A stretch of 64,000 nt of DNA from DATFNI01 sp963712305 (GCA_963712305.1 CAVQHI010000001.1:868001-932000); one strand, 5' to 3'; counted from the stretch's first letter, positions 8,139 through 17,469 are shown. The notes: generated by a model not told the origin, from the letters alone. A program made the numbers and translations.

Positions 8139-9068
8139 ATGCAAACTGTGCAGATCAAGCAGGTAGACGCCTTCACGCGTAAACCGTTCACTGGAAATCC
8201 GGCAGCCGTTGTTGTAGAAGCCGACGGTCTCAGTAGTACCGAAATGCAAAAAATAGCCCGGGAAATGAATGTCTCGGAAACTGTTTTTGTGTTGAAAACT
8301 GATTCTGAGGAAACAGATTTACGCCTGCGTTGGTTTACACCTAGCCAGGAAGTCGACTTGTGTGGTCATGCCACCATCGCTGCATTTCACGTTCTGGCAG
8401 AAGAGGGGGCTTTCGGTCTTGAAGTCGAGGAACCTCAAAGCTTCATTGTAGAAACCCGCTCGGGCAACCTGGTTGTTGATGTGGAGTGGCGAGAGTTTCA
8501 GCCGTATATCAAATTTAGCTTACCCATTCCAGAATTTTTTCCTTATCCGGGTGATATCTCCGTTCTTTGCGGAGCGCTTGGTCTCTCTGAAATTGAACTC
8601 AGCCAAAAAGTAAAACCCCAGATTACCGGCAACGGTTATTGCTTCGTTGCTTTGAAGACCTACGATAGTTTGGAGACCATTGATCCCAATATCTCTTTAT
8701 TGCGTAAAATCAATGATCAGCACGATATCGTGGGTTTTTCCGTTGTGACGGATGACACCGGCGATAAAAATGTCGATTGGCATATGCGCTTCTTCGCGCC
8801 ATCACTTGGTGTTCTGGAAGATCCTGTTACTGGTTCTGCAAATGGACCAATGGGCGCATTTCTTCTTCAAAATGGATTTCTTGACAAAAGTCAGCAGGTA
8901 TTTACCTTCCGGGCCGAACAAGGACGTTTTGTTAACCGCCCGGGTACCGTTACGGTTTATATGCAGCAACGTGAGGGTATCATCGAGGAATTACAGATTG
9001 CCGGACAAGCTGTTACTGTTCTTACGGGGAATCTTTTTCTGACGGCGAATCAACCCGATCATTTTTAA
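8139..9068 (+). CDS. PhzF-family isomerase/epimerase-like protein
   Basis: Protein of 309 residues of the PhzF (diaminopimelate-epimerase fold) family. The N-terminus KQVDAFTRKPFTGNPAAVV, the block LRWFTPSQEVDLCGHATIAA and the C-terminal EDPVTGSANGPMGAFL are the three hallmark motifs, and the catalytic Glu is expected in the segment REMNVSETVFV near residue 45. PhzF itself acts in phenazine synthesis, but most homologues are of unknown function; no phenazine genes are present here. It ends 15 bp from the stop of a convergent SDR gene. Confidence 0.93.
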   Translation: MQTVQIKQVDAFTRKPFTGNPAAVVVEADGLSSTEMQKIAREMNVSETVFVLKTDSEETDLRLRWFTPSQEVDLCGHATIAAFHVLAEEGAFGLEVEEPQSFIVETRSGNLVVDVEWREFQPYIKFSLPIPEFFPYPGDISVLCGALGLSEIELSQKVKPQITGNGYCFVALKTYDSLETIDPNISLLRKINDQHDIVGFSVVTDDTGDKNVDWHMRFFAPSLGVLEDPVTGSANGPMGAFLLQNGFLDKSQQVFTFRAEQGRFVNRPGTVTVYMQQREGIIEELQIAGQAVTVLTGNLFLTANQPDHF

Positions 9069-9083
9069 AGAAACGAATTCAAT

Positions 9084-9938
9084 TCACTCCTTTTTGCCCG
9101 GCTTCATCGTTTGAAAGATCTTCTTTAGATTGTCTCGCGGCATGAGCTGATCAAGAAAGTTAAATTGCCCTGAATTAAGGCGTTCCCCTCCGTCGATGAC
9201 CACATCAGCCCCCGTGATATAGGGAGAGAGATCAGACATCAGGAAGACGGCCAGGTTTGCCAACTCTTCATGGTTACCGAACCGATGCAGTGGAATACGA
9301 TTCAGATAACGCTCCTGGGATTTTTCATCCGGCATAAGACGCGTCCACGCACCTTTGGTAGGAAATGGTCCGGGAGCTATAGCATTAAGCCGAATACCGT
9401 ACATTGCCCATTCGTAGGCAAGGGTATTGGTAAGGGCTAAAACCCCGGCCTTCGCACATGCCGACGGTAAAACAAAAGCCGATCCCGTCTGCGTATAGGT
9501 CGTTACAATATTTAGCACAGCCCCTTCTTGTTTCGATTCTATCAAATGACGGCCAAAATGTTGTGTACAGTTGAAAGTTCCCTGAAGCACAATGTCGACA
9601 ACTGACTTGAATGCATTCGAACTAAGATCCTCTGAAGCCGACAGAAAATTACCCGCGGCATTGTTTACCAATCCATTAAGCACTCCAAATTCCGCATTCA
9701 GATGCTGAATCATCGTTCCGACAGCCTCATAATCGCGTACATCTGCCACATACGTGATTATTTTGCTATCCGATTGACGCAGTTCTTTCGCAGCCGATTC
9801 CAGTTTCTCTCCGGTTCGCCCACATATAGCCACATTGGCACCGCAACTTACAAACCGGGTAGCCATCGCTAATCCCAGGCCACTTCCGCCACCGGTCACC
9901 AAAATATTCTTGTCTTTCAACGTATCTGTAGTAAACAT
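9084..9938 (-). CDS. 2,4-dienoyl-CoA reductase-like SDR
   Basis: Short-chain dehydrogenase of 284 residues, probably an NADPH-dependent 2,4-dienoyl-CoA or enoyl-CoA reductase. The cofactor motif GGGSGLG is near residues 16-22 and LVNNAAGNFL near 95. The active-site segment reads PSACAKAG rather than YxxxK: the Tyr is replaced by Ser/Ala, which is typical of the DECR/PECR branch. A Pro-Gly motif, NAIAPGPF, and ITGADVVIDGGE at the end complete the fold. Location upstream on the same strand of no gene but within a stretch rich in beta-oxidation genes supports a role in unsaturated fatty-acid degradation. Confidence 0.85.
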   Translation of the reverse strand: MFTTDTLKDKNILVTGGGSGLGLAMATRFVSCGANVAICGRTGEKLESAAKELRQSDSKIITYVADVRDYEAVGTMIQHLNAEFGVLNGLVNNAAGNFLSASEDLSSNAFKSVVDIVLQGTFNCTQHFGRHLIESKQEGAVLNIVTTYTQTGSAFVLPSACAKAGVLALTNTLAYEWAMYGIRLNAIAPGPFPTKGAWTRLMPDEKSQERYLNRIPLHRFGNHEELANLAVFLMSDLSPYITGADVVIDGGERLNSGQFNFLDQLMPRDNLKKIFQTMKPGKKE

Positions 9939-10006
9939 ATATCCTCTTATCAGTGATTCATTTTTTCTAATGGAGACTTTTCTTATTTTGTAATTCTGTT
10001 ATTATT

Positions 10007-10078
10007 GACTCGATAGTTCAATGGATAGAACAAGAGCCTCCGGAGCTCTAGATCCGGGTTCGAATCCCGGTCGGGTCA
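10007..10078 (+). tRNA. tRNA-Arg (anticodon CCG)
   Basis: The acceptor strands GACTCGA and TCGGGTC pair, with discriminator A at 10078. The D stem is GTTC/GAAC, the anticodon stem AGAGC/GCTCT encloses the loop CTCCGGA with anticodon CCG, and the T arm contains GGTTCGAATCC. The CCA end is not encoded. It reads CGG arginine codons. Confidence 0.96.
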
Positions 10079-10385
10079 CTTTCTTTCCTGTTGTACGTTT
10101 CATATTATTCATCAATTCTAACAACCCCTTCCCTTATATACTTCAAGAACTTAAATTGCGGACAGTTGCGTGATTTCAAAAGAAATGTTTTTTTACTCGT
10201 TTCACTTACAAATTAAAATCCTGAAAAACTCTGATTATGTGATATAAAGCTATTTCTTCGGCTGGTCGATTAATAAGGTATAAGGTTGTGCAACTGCAAA
10301 TTGAATCGGCTTATCATTCAAACCTAAAAGATTATATTGAAAGAATAATATTAATCAGAGCTTAAATGTTCCACAGGAGTATTTA
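10079..10385. other. AT-rich spacer after the tRNA
   Basis: About 300 bp with no convincing gene, repeat or integration remnant. I looked for a direct repeat of the tRNA 3' end that would mark an attachment site and saw none in this spacer. Confidence 0.5.
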
Positions 10386-10940
10386 ATGCCCCAATATCTT
10401 TCGAGTTTCATAGTAAACTACTTCAAACAGTACTTTGAAGATTATGTCCTTTCTGCGTCTATCAATATCCTGCAGGATATTGCGAGGATACCGTATTTCA
10501 ACAAAGGAAATGATCCCATTTTCAGATCAAATCACATTGCCAATTTATTGACAGCTTGCATTCTACAGCTTGATCAACCCAACATTTCAACCAAGTATGT
10601 AAACCTCTACCTGGATATGCACTCCGATCAGGGTAGCTGGTATGAGTCATTTTCTGAAGAAATTACTCGCCTGCTTGAAAGTCCTCGTCTCATCGATAAC
10701 GTCTATTGCATTCACATGCAAGGTAATTATCCATACGCTGAGATCTGGCGGAAACAATACGTTCAGGGCATCTTGTATTATTATAAAAATGTGTATACGC
10801 TGGATCAATTTGATGTATATAACGATCTGAATGACCCGGGATCTTCAGATTTGATTGCGGAGAAAATCACCAAACAGATGATACGTCTGGATGGCCCATT
10901 TCTCAAGAAAATAGCTCTTGAATTAAACGAACCTGACTGA
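10386..10940 (+). CDS. Hypothetical protein, 184 residues
   Basis: I do not recognise the family. The protein is soluble, acidic in its second half and rich in aromatic residues (Tyr, Phe), with no signal peptide or membrane segment. The N-terminus (YLSSFIVNYFKQYFEDYVL) looks helical. A purine-rich GGAG lies 9-10 bp before the ATG, which supports translation. It is convergent with the thiolase gene, the two stops being only 7 bp apart. Confidence 0.6.
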   Translation: MPQYLSSFIVNYFKQYFEDYVLSASINILQDIARIPYFNKGNDPIFRSNHIANLLTACILQLDQPNISTKYVNLYLDMHSDQGSWYESFSEEITRLLESPRLIDNVYCIHMQGNYPYAEIWRKQYVQGILYYYKNVYTLDQFDVYNDLNDPGSSDLIAEKITKQMIRLDGPFLKKIALELNEPD

Positions 10941-10947
10941 TTGATCC

Positions 10948-12165
10948 TCAGTTTATATTTTCGAAGATTCCGGCAGCTCCCATGCCGCCACCCACGCACA
11001 TCGTAACCATCCCGTAGCGGCTGCCGCGACGTTTCATTTCGTACAATATTTGTGTCGTCAGTTTTGCTCCGGTACAACCGAGAGGATGTCCCATTGCAAT
11101 AGCCCCACCATTTACATTGACGATCTCCTCGTTCAATCCTAATTCGCGAATAACAGCCAATGATTGGGCCGCGAAAGCTTCATTCAATTCGATCAGGTCG
11201 ATATCATCCAACCTGATGCCTGTTTGCTTAAGGATCTTGGGAACAGCCTTAACCGGGCCGATTCCCATGATTTCCGGTGGAACACCAGCTACAGCAAAAC
11301 CACGATATCTGGCCATTGGTCTGAGACCGAGGTTATTGGCTTTTTCAGCACTCATCACCAAGACCACTGCAGCCGCATCGTTCATCTGTGACGCATTGCC
11401 GGCAGTGACCGTACCACCGACTTTAAATGCGGGTCTCAACTTAGCAAGAATTTCAGGTGTCGTATCGGAACGTGGTCCTTCATCGATGCGGAAATCCGTC
11501 TTGTCAACGAGCCTCTCACCATGAGCATCGATCATCTCCCGCTCAACTACTACCGGCGCTATCTGTTGATCAAAATAGTGGTTCTCCTGTGCATTAATTG
11601 CACGCATATGACTTCGGTAGGCGAACGCATCCTGATCTTCCCTGTTCACATGGTACTGTTCGGCAACACGTTCTGCAGTCAATCCCATATTCAGGTATAT
11701 GCCCGGGTGATTCTCAACAATCTCTGGGTTTGGACGCAACACATAACCGCCCATCGGCACCTGACTCATGCTTTCCACGCCACCGGCTATGATAGCATCA
11801 GCTGCACCTGCCATAATCCGTTCAGCAGCTTGCGCTATGGTCTGCAGCCCGGATGAACAGAAACGGTTCACAGTCGCCGCCGGAACATCAACCGGAAGTC
11901 CGGCAAGCAAGCTGGCCTGGCGCGCCACATTCATTCCTTGCGATCCCTCCGGAAAGGCACATCCCAGTATCACATCGTCGACCATACCCGGTTCCAGTGC
12001 CGGTACGCGGCTCAGTAATTCTTTTATAGCAACACTCCCAAGGGTATCGGGGTGTACATCCCTGAGTGATCCTTTATAAGCTTTCCCGCACGGCGTCCGC
12101 ACGGCCGCCACAATCACCGGTAAGGAGTCCGGAGTATTGAGTATTGAGTCGTGAGAATTTGTCAT
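10948..12165 (-). CDS. fadA: Acetyl-CoA acyltransferase (thiolase)
   Basis: Last enzyme of a beta-oxidation cycle, cleaving 3-ketoacyl-CoA with CoA. Acyl-accepting Cys is in NRFCSSGLQ near residue 101, the catalytic His in MGHPLGCTGAK near 358 and the second Cys in MCVGGGMGAAG near 390. The family N-terminus normally begins close to PVIVAAVRTPCGK; here 14 extra residues (MTNSHDSILNTPDSL) precede it. These codons are the TCACGACTCAATACTCAATA repeat arm of the four-helix-bundle element upstream. I take the ATG at 12165 as start; a TTG at 12174 overlaps the stop of the upstream gene. It is the third enzyme gene of a fadD-fadN-fadA operon. Confidence 0.93.
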   Translation of the reverse strand: MTNSHDSILNTPDSLPVIVAAVRTPCGKAYKGSLRDVHPDTLGSVAIKELLSRVPALEPGMVDDVILGCAFPEGSQGMNVARQASLLAGLPVDVPAATVNRFCSSGLQTIAQAAERIMAGAADAIIAGGVESMSQVPMGGYVLRPNPEIVENHPGIYLNMGLTAERVAEQYHVNREDQDAFAYRSHMRAINAQENHYFDQQIAPVVVEREMIDAHGERLVDKTDFRIDEGPRSDTTPEILAKLRPAFKVGGTVTAGNASQMNDAAAVVLVMSAEKANNLGLRPMARYRGFAVAGVPPEIMGIGPVKAVPKILKQTGIRLDDIDLIELNEAFAAQSLAVIRELGLNEEIVNVNGGAIAMGHPLGCTGAKLTTQILYEMKRRGSRYGMVTMCVGGGMGAAGIFENIN

Positions 12166-12612
12166 TGTTTTCAAGTAAGGTTTTGAATCAATCTAAATAG
12201 CATTTTTTGCAACTCTTCAATTTGATTAGAGAGCAACTCAAAATCATTAGTCCTCAGATAGTTTAGATTATTTGAGATTATTAACTGAGTTTCAAGTTCG
12301 TATGCAGATCCGTAGGCTATATTCAAAAAATACCGGAACTCTGAATCTGATCCTCTACCAGCTCCTTCTGCTATATTTGAACTGATAGAGATTACACTCC
12401 TCCGAATTTGAGAAATCAAACCAAATTTCTCTTCATACGGATATAATTCTGTCAACCGATACACTTCCGTTGCCATGTGAACTGCTTTCTTCCATACTAA
12501 AAGTTTTTTGTAGTTATGCATCGAGTCCTCATTAATATCAATTACTAATTAGAGGACACGAGAATTCAGTATGGCTTACATTAAATCTCACTACTCATAT
12601 CTCGATACTCAC
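12132..12612 (-). repeat. Inverted-arm element A carrying a four-helix-bundle gene
   Basis: On the plus strand the left arm GAGTATTGAGTATTGAGTCG (12132-12151, continuing GTGAGA) is matched in inverted orientation by the right arm 12586-12612, which reads TCTCACTACTCATATCTCG then ATACTCAC. Both arms consist of degenerate 7-8 bp units of the form GAGTATT/GAGTAGT. They enclose the small gene 12171-12521. The element lies between fadN and fadA, in the transcribed sense, and its proximal arm encodes the start of FadA. Related arms without the gene occur at 18507-18540, 28963-28989 and 29775-29801. Confidence 0.75.
12171..12521 (-). CDS. Four-helix-bundle protein (S23/IVS, Avd-like)
   Basis: Protein of 116 residues of the TIGR02436 family, known from intervening sequences in 23S rRNA and structurally related to Avd of diversity-generating retroelements. 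Family hallmarks are LLVWKKAVHMATEVYRL at the N-terminus, the central IRRSVISISSNIAEGAGR and SEFRYFLNIAYGSAYELETQL. The protein is all-helical and basic, and the family forms a positively charged pentameric barrel; the cellular role is unknown. It lies between fadN and fadA on the same strand and ends five bases before the thiolase ATG. Two more copies occur in this window (44848-45213 and 50969-51343). Confidence 0.9.
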   Translation of the reverse strand: MHNYKKLLVWKKAVHMATEVYRLTELYPYEEKFGLISQIRRSVISISSNIAEGAGRGSDSEFRYFLNIAYGSAYELETQLIISNNLNYLRTNDFELLSNQIEELQKMLFRLIQNLT

Positions 12613-12621
12613 TTCTAAGGT

Positions 12622-14997
12622 CTAATTTCTCAAAGGCTTGCCCTTCTTCAGCGTGTATTCCATACGTTCCTGGGTTTTCTTTTGCTTGAGAAGTTCAATG
12701 AAGGCTTCGCGTTCGAGCTTGTGCACATAAGATTCGGGAACGTGCTGCGGTTCGTTTAACAATCCACCGGTCATGATGTATGCCAGTTTTTCTCCGATCA
12801 GCTTATCATACTCACTGATGTAACCCGACTGATGCATGATGTAAAGTGATAGTTTCAATGCACTATAGCCTTCTTTCCCCATCAGGTAAACATCAGCTGG
12901 TGAAGGCGGTCGATATCCTGCTTCTGCAATTGCCTTCACTGTTTCCCGGGCTGCACGAAGCTGCAAATCTTTGTTCATGATGATCACATCCGTTTCGCGT
13001 AACAGGTTCATCTGGCGGGCTTCGTGGGCGCTGGTGGCAACTTTGGCCATACCGATCTGCTGAAATGCCTCCTTCAGGAAAATGAGCGGATCCACGTTCT
13101 TATCATCCGGCATACGACTCATCGATCGACGCAGAACCTCGGTCGTACCACCACCAGCCGGGATAAGTCCGACGCCCACTTCAACGAGTCCACTGTAAAG
13201 TTCATGATGTGCCACGACACGGTCGGCGTGCAACATGAACTCACACCCACCGCCAAGCGTCTGGTTGAACGGTGCTATGACTACCGGAATAGGTGAATAC
13301 CGGATCTTCAGCGAGGCATCCTGGAAAGTTTTTACGGCGTCGGCAAGCCAATCAAATTGTTTTTTCGAAATCGTTATGAGGACTTCATACAGGTTGGCAC
13401 CCAACGAGAAATTCGCTCCATCAGTCCCAATAATCATTCCCTGAAATTCCCGCTCACAATGATCAATGGATTTATAAAGGCTTTCGACGACCGACTGCCC
13501 AAGCGTATTTCCCTTGGAATGAAACTCAAATAACGCCACCCCGTCACCCATGTCAATCAGGCTTGCTTCTTTTTCGTTGAGAACGATCTTGTTTGTTTTG
13601 CGAAGACCAGGAATCAATACAGCACCCTTAACGGGCGGCATTAATTGCTCAACCTTGCCCGTTGCAAGGTTATAAAATGTGCTGCTTTCATGAGCATAAA
13701 AAAATGTTCTTCCTTCGGCCAGCATTTTTTCAACGGAATCAGGAATGCTAAACCCCTCTTTTTTCATCCGTTCTGTCGTCTCTTTAACTCCGACAGCGTC
13801 CCATTTTTCAAAAGGTCCCATCTCCCAATTGAATCCCCATCGCATAGCGCGGTCTACTTCTTCGATGGAGCCGGCTATTTCAGGTATGCGATTGGCAGAA
13901 TACAGAAACAGGTCCCGATGGATTTCCCACAAAAAATTACCGGCCTTGTCATCCTGGTTGATCATATACCGGAGACGATCGCCGGCTGTCTTGTACTTTT
14001 CCTTTGCCTGTTCGACTGATGAAAACGATACTTTTTGCTGCGGCTCATACTCAAAGGTTCCGACATTTAACACCAGGTATTGTTTTCCCTCTTTAGTCTT
14101 CACTTTCTTATAAAAACCCTGACCAGCCTTGTTTCCTATCATTTCCTCATCAATCATCCTTTGAAACGTATCGGGCAGCTTAAACAGGTCACGGCGTTCA
14201 TCATCTGGTATATTGGGATAGAGATTTCGTGCCACATGGCCCAGGACATCGATTCCAGCCATATCAGCGGTACGAAATGTTGCCGCTTTGGAATAACCGG
14301 AAAATGTGCCGGTCAGGAAATCCACTTCTTCGATCCGGAGTTTATTATCAAACACCCACGGCATGATGCTCGCCATCGAGAACACCCCAATCCTGTTGGC
14401 AATGAAATTCGGCGTATCCTTACACGAAACCGTACCCTTGCCAAGCAGTTTGCCGGCGAAGTCATTTATATATTCAAATACCACCGAATCAGTAAACCGT
14501 GTCGGAATCACTTCCAGTAACTTCATGTACCGCGGTGGATTAAAGAAGTGCGTTCCCAAAAAATGGGCTTTAAATGATTCTGAACAGTGTTCACACATTT
14601 CCGAAAGAGGAAGTCCGGATGTGTTCGTACTTATTATCGTCTGGTCAGAACGGACATCATCTATGCGTGACATTACATTCCTTTTAATATCCATCCGTTC
14701 GATGACAGCTTCACAAATCCAGTGGACGTTACGAAGTTGATCCCAGTCGTCTTCAAAATTTCCGATGCGAATACGTCTTGCAAAACCGGATAACCCCAGG
14801 GGTGACGGTTTCATCCGTTGCAGTTCATCCAGTCCTTTCTTAACAAGTGCATTCCGGTCGTTTCCGTCATTAGACGGCATATCGAGCATCAGTACATCAA
14901 AACCGGCGTTGGCACAATGAGCTGCTATTTGCCGCCCCATTACGCCCGATCCGATCACGGCAATTTTTTGGATACTGTAATAATTTTTATCAGTCAT
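12622..14997 (-). CDS. fadN: 3-hydroxyacyl-CoA dehydrogenase / enoyl-CoA hydratase fusion, FadN type
   Basis: Bifunctional beta-oxidation enzyme of 791 residues that hydrates enoyl-CoA and oxidises 3-hydroxyacyl-CoA. The NAD-binding motif GSGVMGRQIAAHC is near residue 15, followed by the dehydrogenase signature HFFNPPRYMKLLEVIPT and a C-terminal 3HCDH domain. The crotonase domain comes last (about residues 480-700) with TLGGGCEFMLHADRVVAHH and GLVEVGVGLIPAGGG. This domain order, dehydrogenase first, and this length match Bacillus FadN rather than E. coli FadB, in which the hydratase comes first. It starts 11 bp after the acyl-CoA synthetase stop and is followed by element A and the thiolase. 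Confidence 0.93.
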   Translation of the reverse strand: MTDKNYYSIQKIAVIGSGVMGRQIAAHCANAGFDVLMLDMPSNDGNDRNALVKKGLDELQRMKPSPLGLSGFARRIRIGNFEDDWDQLRNVHWICEAVIERMDIKRNVMSRIDDVRSDQTIISTNTSGLPLSEMCEHCSESFKAHFLGTHFFNPPRYMKLLEVIPTRFTDSVVFEYINDFAGKLLGKGTVSCKDTPNFIANRIGVFSMASIMPWVFDNKLRIEEVDFLTGTFSGYSKAATFRTADMAGIDVLGHVARNLYPNIPDDERRDLFKLPDTFQRMIDEEMIGNKAGQGFYKKVKTKEGKQYLVLNVGTFEYEPQQKVSFSSVEQAKEKYKTAGDRLRYMINQDDKAGNFLWEIHRDLFLYSANRIPEIAGSIEEVDRAMRWGFNWEMGPFEKWDAVGVKETTERMKKEGFSIPDSVEKMLAEGRTFFYAHESSTFYNLATGKVEQLMPPVKGAVLIPGLRKTNKIVLNEKEASLIDMGDGVALFEFHSKGNTLGQSVVESLYKSIDHCEREFQGMIIGTDGANFSLGANLYEVLITISKKQFDWLADAVKTFQDASLKIRYSPIPVVIAPFNQTLGGGCEFMLHADRVVAHHELYSGLVEVGVGLIPAGGGTTEVLRRSMSRMPDDKNVDPLIFLKEAFQQIGMAKVATSAHEARQMNLLRETDVIIMNKDLQLRAARETVKAIAEAGYRPPSPADVYLMGKEGYSALKLSLYIMHQSGYISEYDKLIGEKLAYIMTGGLLNEPQHVPESYVHKLEREAFIELLKQKKTQERMEYTLKKGKPLRN

Positions 14998-15008
14998 ATG
15001 ATTTTTAA

Positions 15009-16841
15009 TTACTCATCTCCGGGAGGATATATCTCTTCAATTTCTTTTTCTCTGGTCTTTTGGACCTCTTTACGCTTCACCTTCAACGTTGGTGTCAGCT
15101 CGCCAGTTTCAATGGTCAGCGGATCCGAGAGCAAAACAAACTTTTTCACCTGTTCCCATATCGGAAACTGTTTGTTAATATCGTCCACCTCATCCTGGAT
15201 CAATTCTTTTACTGTTTGTTCCCGAACCAGATGCTCATCATCCAGATTCGAAAGATTTTTAATCTTTGATTTTACCGACGGAAAATTAGGCACGATCAAT
15301 GCTGAACAGAATTTCTTTTCATTACCGATGACAACGACCTGTTCAACATACTTACTGTCACTCAGAGCGTTTTCGATAGGTTGCGGCGCCACATATTTTC
15401 CGGTCGACAATTTAAAAAGCGCTTTCTTTCTGTCTGTGATAAAAAGGAACCCATCATCGTCCAATCGTCCAATATCACCAGTATGCAACCAGCCGCCATC
15501 CGTAATTGTTTCAGCAGTTTCTTCGGGCAGCTGATAGTAGCCCAACATGATATTTGGTCCTTTTGCAATGATCTCCCCATCTTCTGCAATCTTCAATTCA
15601 ACTTCTTCAATCGGATAGCCAGCCGAACCCAATTTATGGCGAACAAGATCATTGAGAGTAAGCACCGGCGATGTTTCTGTAAGTCCGTATCCCTGTTTAC
15701 AAAAATAACCAAGCGCACTAAAAAACCGGGCAATAAGCGACGACAATGCGGCACCACCACTAATAATACCTATCAGGTTTTTACCGAATACTTCGCGAAC
15801 CTTCGAGTATACGACCTTGTCCGCAATGCTATATTTGAAAGCCTCAAGTCCCTTGGGAGGATTATCAACATCATATCGCTCGGCCAGATCTATCGCCCAA
15901 AAGAACAGTTTTTTCTTTACGCCACTTAATTCTTCCCCGCGGGCGCGGATAGCCATATGTATTTTCTCCATCAAGCGTGGGACGGTAATGAAGAATACAG
16001 GATCCACTTCTTTAAGCTCATCAGCAAACTTCTGGATATCCTCGATGAAATAGATCGGGTAGCCCATATACATGTACATGAAGGTCCCCATCCGTTCAAG
16101 CACATGCGAAAGAGGCAGGTAAGACAGCATACGGTGACCACGCATGGCTTCAATATCGAACGGTATATGCAATACCGTACTCTTTATGTTTGCTACGAGA
16201 TTGTGATGAGAGAGCATCACACCTTTAGGTCTGCCAGTAGTACCCGATGTATAAATCAGCGTGGCAAGCTGATCGTAAGTAATATCGCCACGAAGCTTAT
16301 CAAACAGTCTGGGGTCCTTTTCTTCTCTCTCCCTGCCCTTTTCTATGACCTTATCAGCCATTTTTACTTTATTGTGAACACTAGGCAGGAAAGCAATCAC
16401 AGCCTTAACTGTTTTAATATCCTTGATCAGTGGTTTTACGGAATCAAACAGTTTATCCCTTGAAAAGATGTAGGCTTTGGCTCCTGAATTCTCAAGGATG
16501 AATTTAATTTGGTCTCCGGGTTGTGTTGTGTAAATCGGCACACTTGCTGCTCCTATCGATAAGATGGCCTGATCGATCCACAACCATTCTGCACAGCTTT
16601 CCGAATGCAAAGCAACCTTATCCCCCGGGCGAACGCCCAAGTCATACAGACCAAGGGCAAAATACCGAACGTTCTCCCGGAACTCGGAAATGTCTGTTTT
16701 CTGCCAAACTCCATCCCTCTTAGTAGAAGCGGCTATTCCGGTAGTATTCTTGCTAAATCCTTCATCGATGAGGTCCAGCAATATTGAGGGATTCATTATA
16801 TCGGCTTTTTTATCGTTAATTTTTCTATTCGCCAATTCCAT
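15009..16841 (-). CDS. fadD: Long-chain acyl-CoA synthetase (AMP-forming)
   Basis: Activates fatty acids to acyl-CoA with ATP. The protein has 610 residues, with the AMP-binding P-loop YTSGTTGRPKGVMLSHHNL near residues 192-210, GYGLTETSPV near 390 and GWLHTGDIGRLDDDGFLFI near 450. The C-terminal lid domain ends with LTPTLKVKRKEV. The N-terminal order and length match the long-chain (FACL/FAA1-like) group. Two in-frame ATGs exist; the second (MNPSILLDLIDEGF, 45 bp downstream) is nearer the family start. It heads the fadD-fadN-fadA operon and is divergent from a thioesterase gene, with palindromes between them that could be operators. Confidence 0.92.
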   Translation of the reverse strand: MELANRKINDKKADIMNPSILLDLIDEGFSKNTTGIAASTKRDGVWQKTDISEFRENVRYFALGLYDLGVRPGDKVALHSESCAEWLWIDQAILSIGAASVPIYTTQPGDQIKFILENSGAKAYIFSRDKLFDSVKPLIKDIKTVKAVIAFLPSVHNKVKMADKVIEKGREREEKDPRLFDKLRGDITYDQLATLIYTSGTTGRPKGVMLSHHNLVANIKSTVLHIPFDIEAMRGHRMLSYLPLSHVLERMGTFMYMYMGYPIYFIEDIQKFADELKEVDPVFFITVPRLMEKIHMAIRARGEELSGVKKKLFFWAIDLAERYDVDNPPKGLEAFKYSIADKVVYSKVREVFGKNLIGIISGGAALSSLIARFFSALGYFCKQGYGLTETSPVLTLNDLVRHKLGSAGYPIEEVELKIAEDGEIIAKGPNIMLGYYQLPEETAETITDGGWLHTGDIGRLDDDGFLFITDRKKALFKLSTGKYVAPQPIENALSDSKYVEQVVVIGNEKKFCSALIVPNFPSVKSKIKNLSNLDDEHLVREQTVKELIQDEVDDINKQFPIWEQVKKFVLLSDPLTIETGELTPTLKVKRKEVQKTREKEIEEIYPPGDE

Positions 16842-16879
16842 CCACCCCCCCTATACACTTGCTACATAGTTTCTGTTGA

Positions 16880-16958
16880 GCGAATATTCGCCGGCTATTA
16901 CTTTTTAATTTAATATATCGAAACACATTACAAAATGAATTTTTCCAAACTCATTTTG
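16880..16958. promoter_or_regulatory. Palindromes in the fadD/thioesterase divergent region
   Basis: GCGAATATTCGC at 16880-16891 is a perfect 12-bp palindrome. A second dyad, CAAAATGA (16931-16938) and TCATTTTG (16951-16958), has 8-bp arms with a 12-bp spacer. Both lie in the 181 bp between divergent genes for fatty-acyl-CoA metabolism, where TetR/FadR-like repressors usually bind. No regulator gene is adjacent, so assignment is tentative. Confidence 0.45.
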
Positions 16959-17022
16959 CTACAGGTTGATATTCAGTGCATTAGACACTACTCTCGTTAG
17001 AATCAATTAAAGATCAGCAATT

Positions 17023-17463
17023 ATGGAGATAGAACAAGAAATAAAACAACAGGCAGAGCGCCTATTTGGACGGGCAGTGAAATATATGGGGGATACCCTG
17101 GGTATCGAGTTCACGGTAATGCACAGGGATCAGATTGTGGCCACTATGCCCGTCGACGAACGAACCGTCCAGCCGTTTGGCCTATTGCATGGCGGAGCTT
17201 CAGCTGCGCTTGCAGAAACGCTGGCCTCAGTTGGTGGATGGGTAAACCTGAAAGAACCGGACCAGAGTGTTGTGGGAATTGAAATAAATGCCAATCATCT
17301 GAAAAGCAAGCGATCCGGAACAGTCACCGGACGTGCCACACCCATACATGTCGGATCAAAAATACAGGTCTGGGAAATTCGAATTGAAGATGAAGAGCAA
17401 CAATTGATTTGCGTATCACGATGCACACTTGCAGTTATTAAAATCAGACCAGAAGACGTATAG
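17023..17463 (+). CDS. Hotdog-fold acyl-CoA thioesterase (PaaI/MenI-like)
   Basis: Hydrolase of 146 residues that releases CoA from an aryl- or acyl-CoA. The core motif LLHGGASAALAETLASVGGW near residues 58-77 contains the HGG turn and the catalytic Glu of the DHNA-CoA/PaaI thioesterase group, and GIEINANHLKSKRSGTVTG forms the following beta-strands. The length is typical. It is divergent from the fadD operon, which points to a housekeeping role in freeing CoA from dead-end intermediates. Confidence 0.85.
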   Translation: MEIEQEIKQQAERLFGRAVKYMGDTLGIEFTVMHRDQIVATMPVDERTVQPFGLLHGGASAALAETLASVGGWVNLKEPDQSVVGIEINANHLKSKRSGTVTGRATPIHVGSKIQVWEIRIEDEEQQLICVSRCTLAVIKIRPEDV

Positions 17464-17469
17464 AGAAAT

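Noticed and set aside
10007..10385. Integration site of a genomic island at tRNA-Arg
   Set aside because: No integrase and no repeat of the tRNA 3' end nearby.
15415..15428. Additional AAAGCGCTTT operator
   Set aside because: It lies inside the fadD coding sequence (KKALFKL codons), as does the copy in paaZ near 49248 and the one near 39796; probably coincidental.
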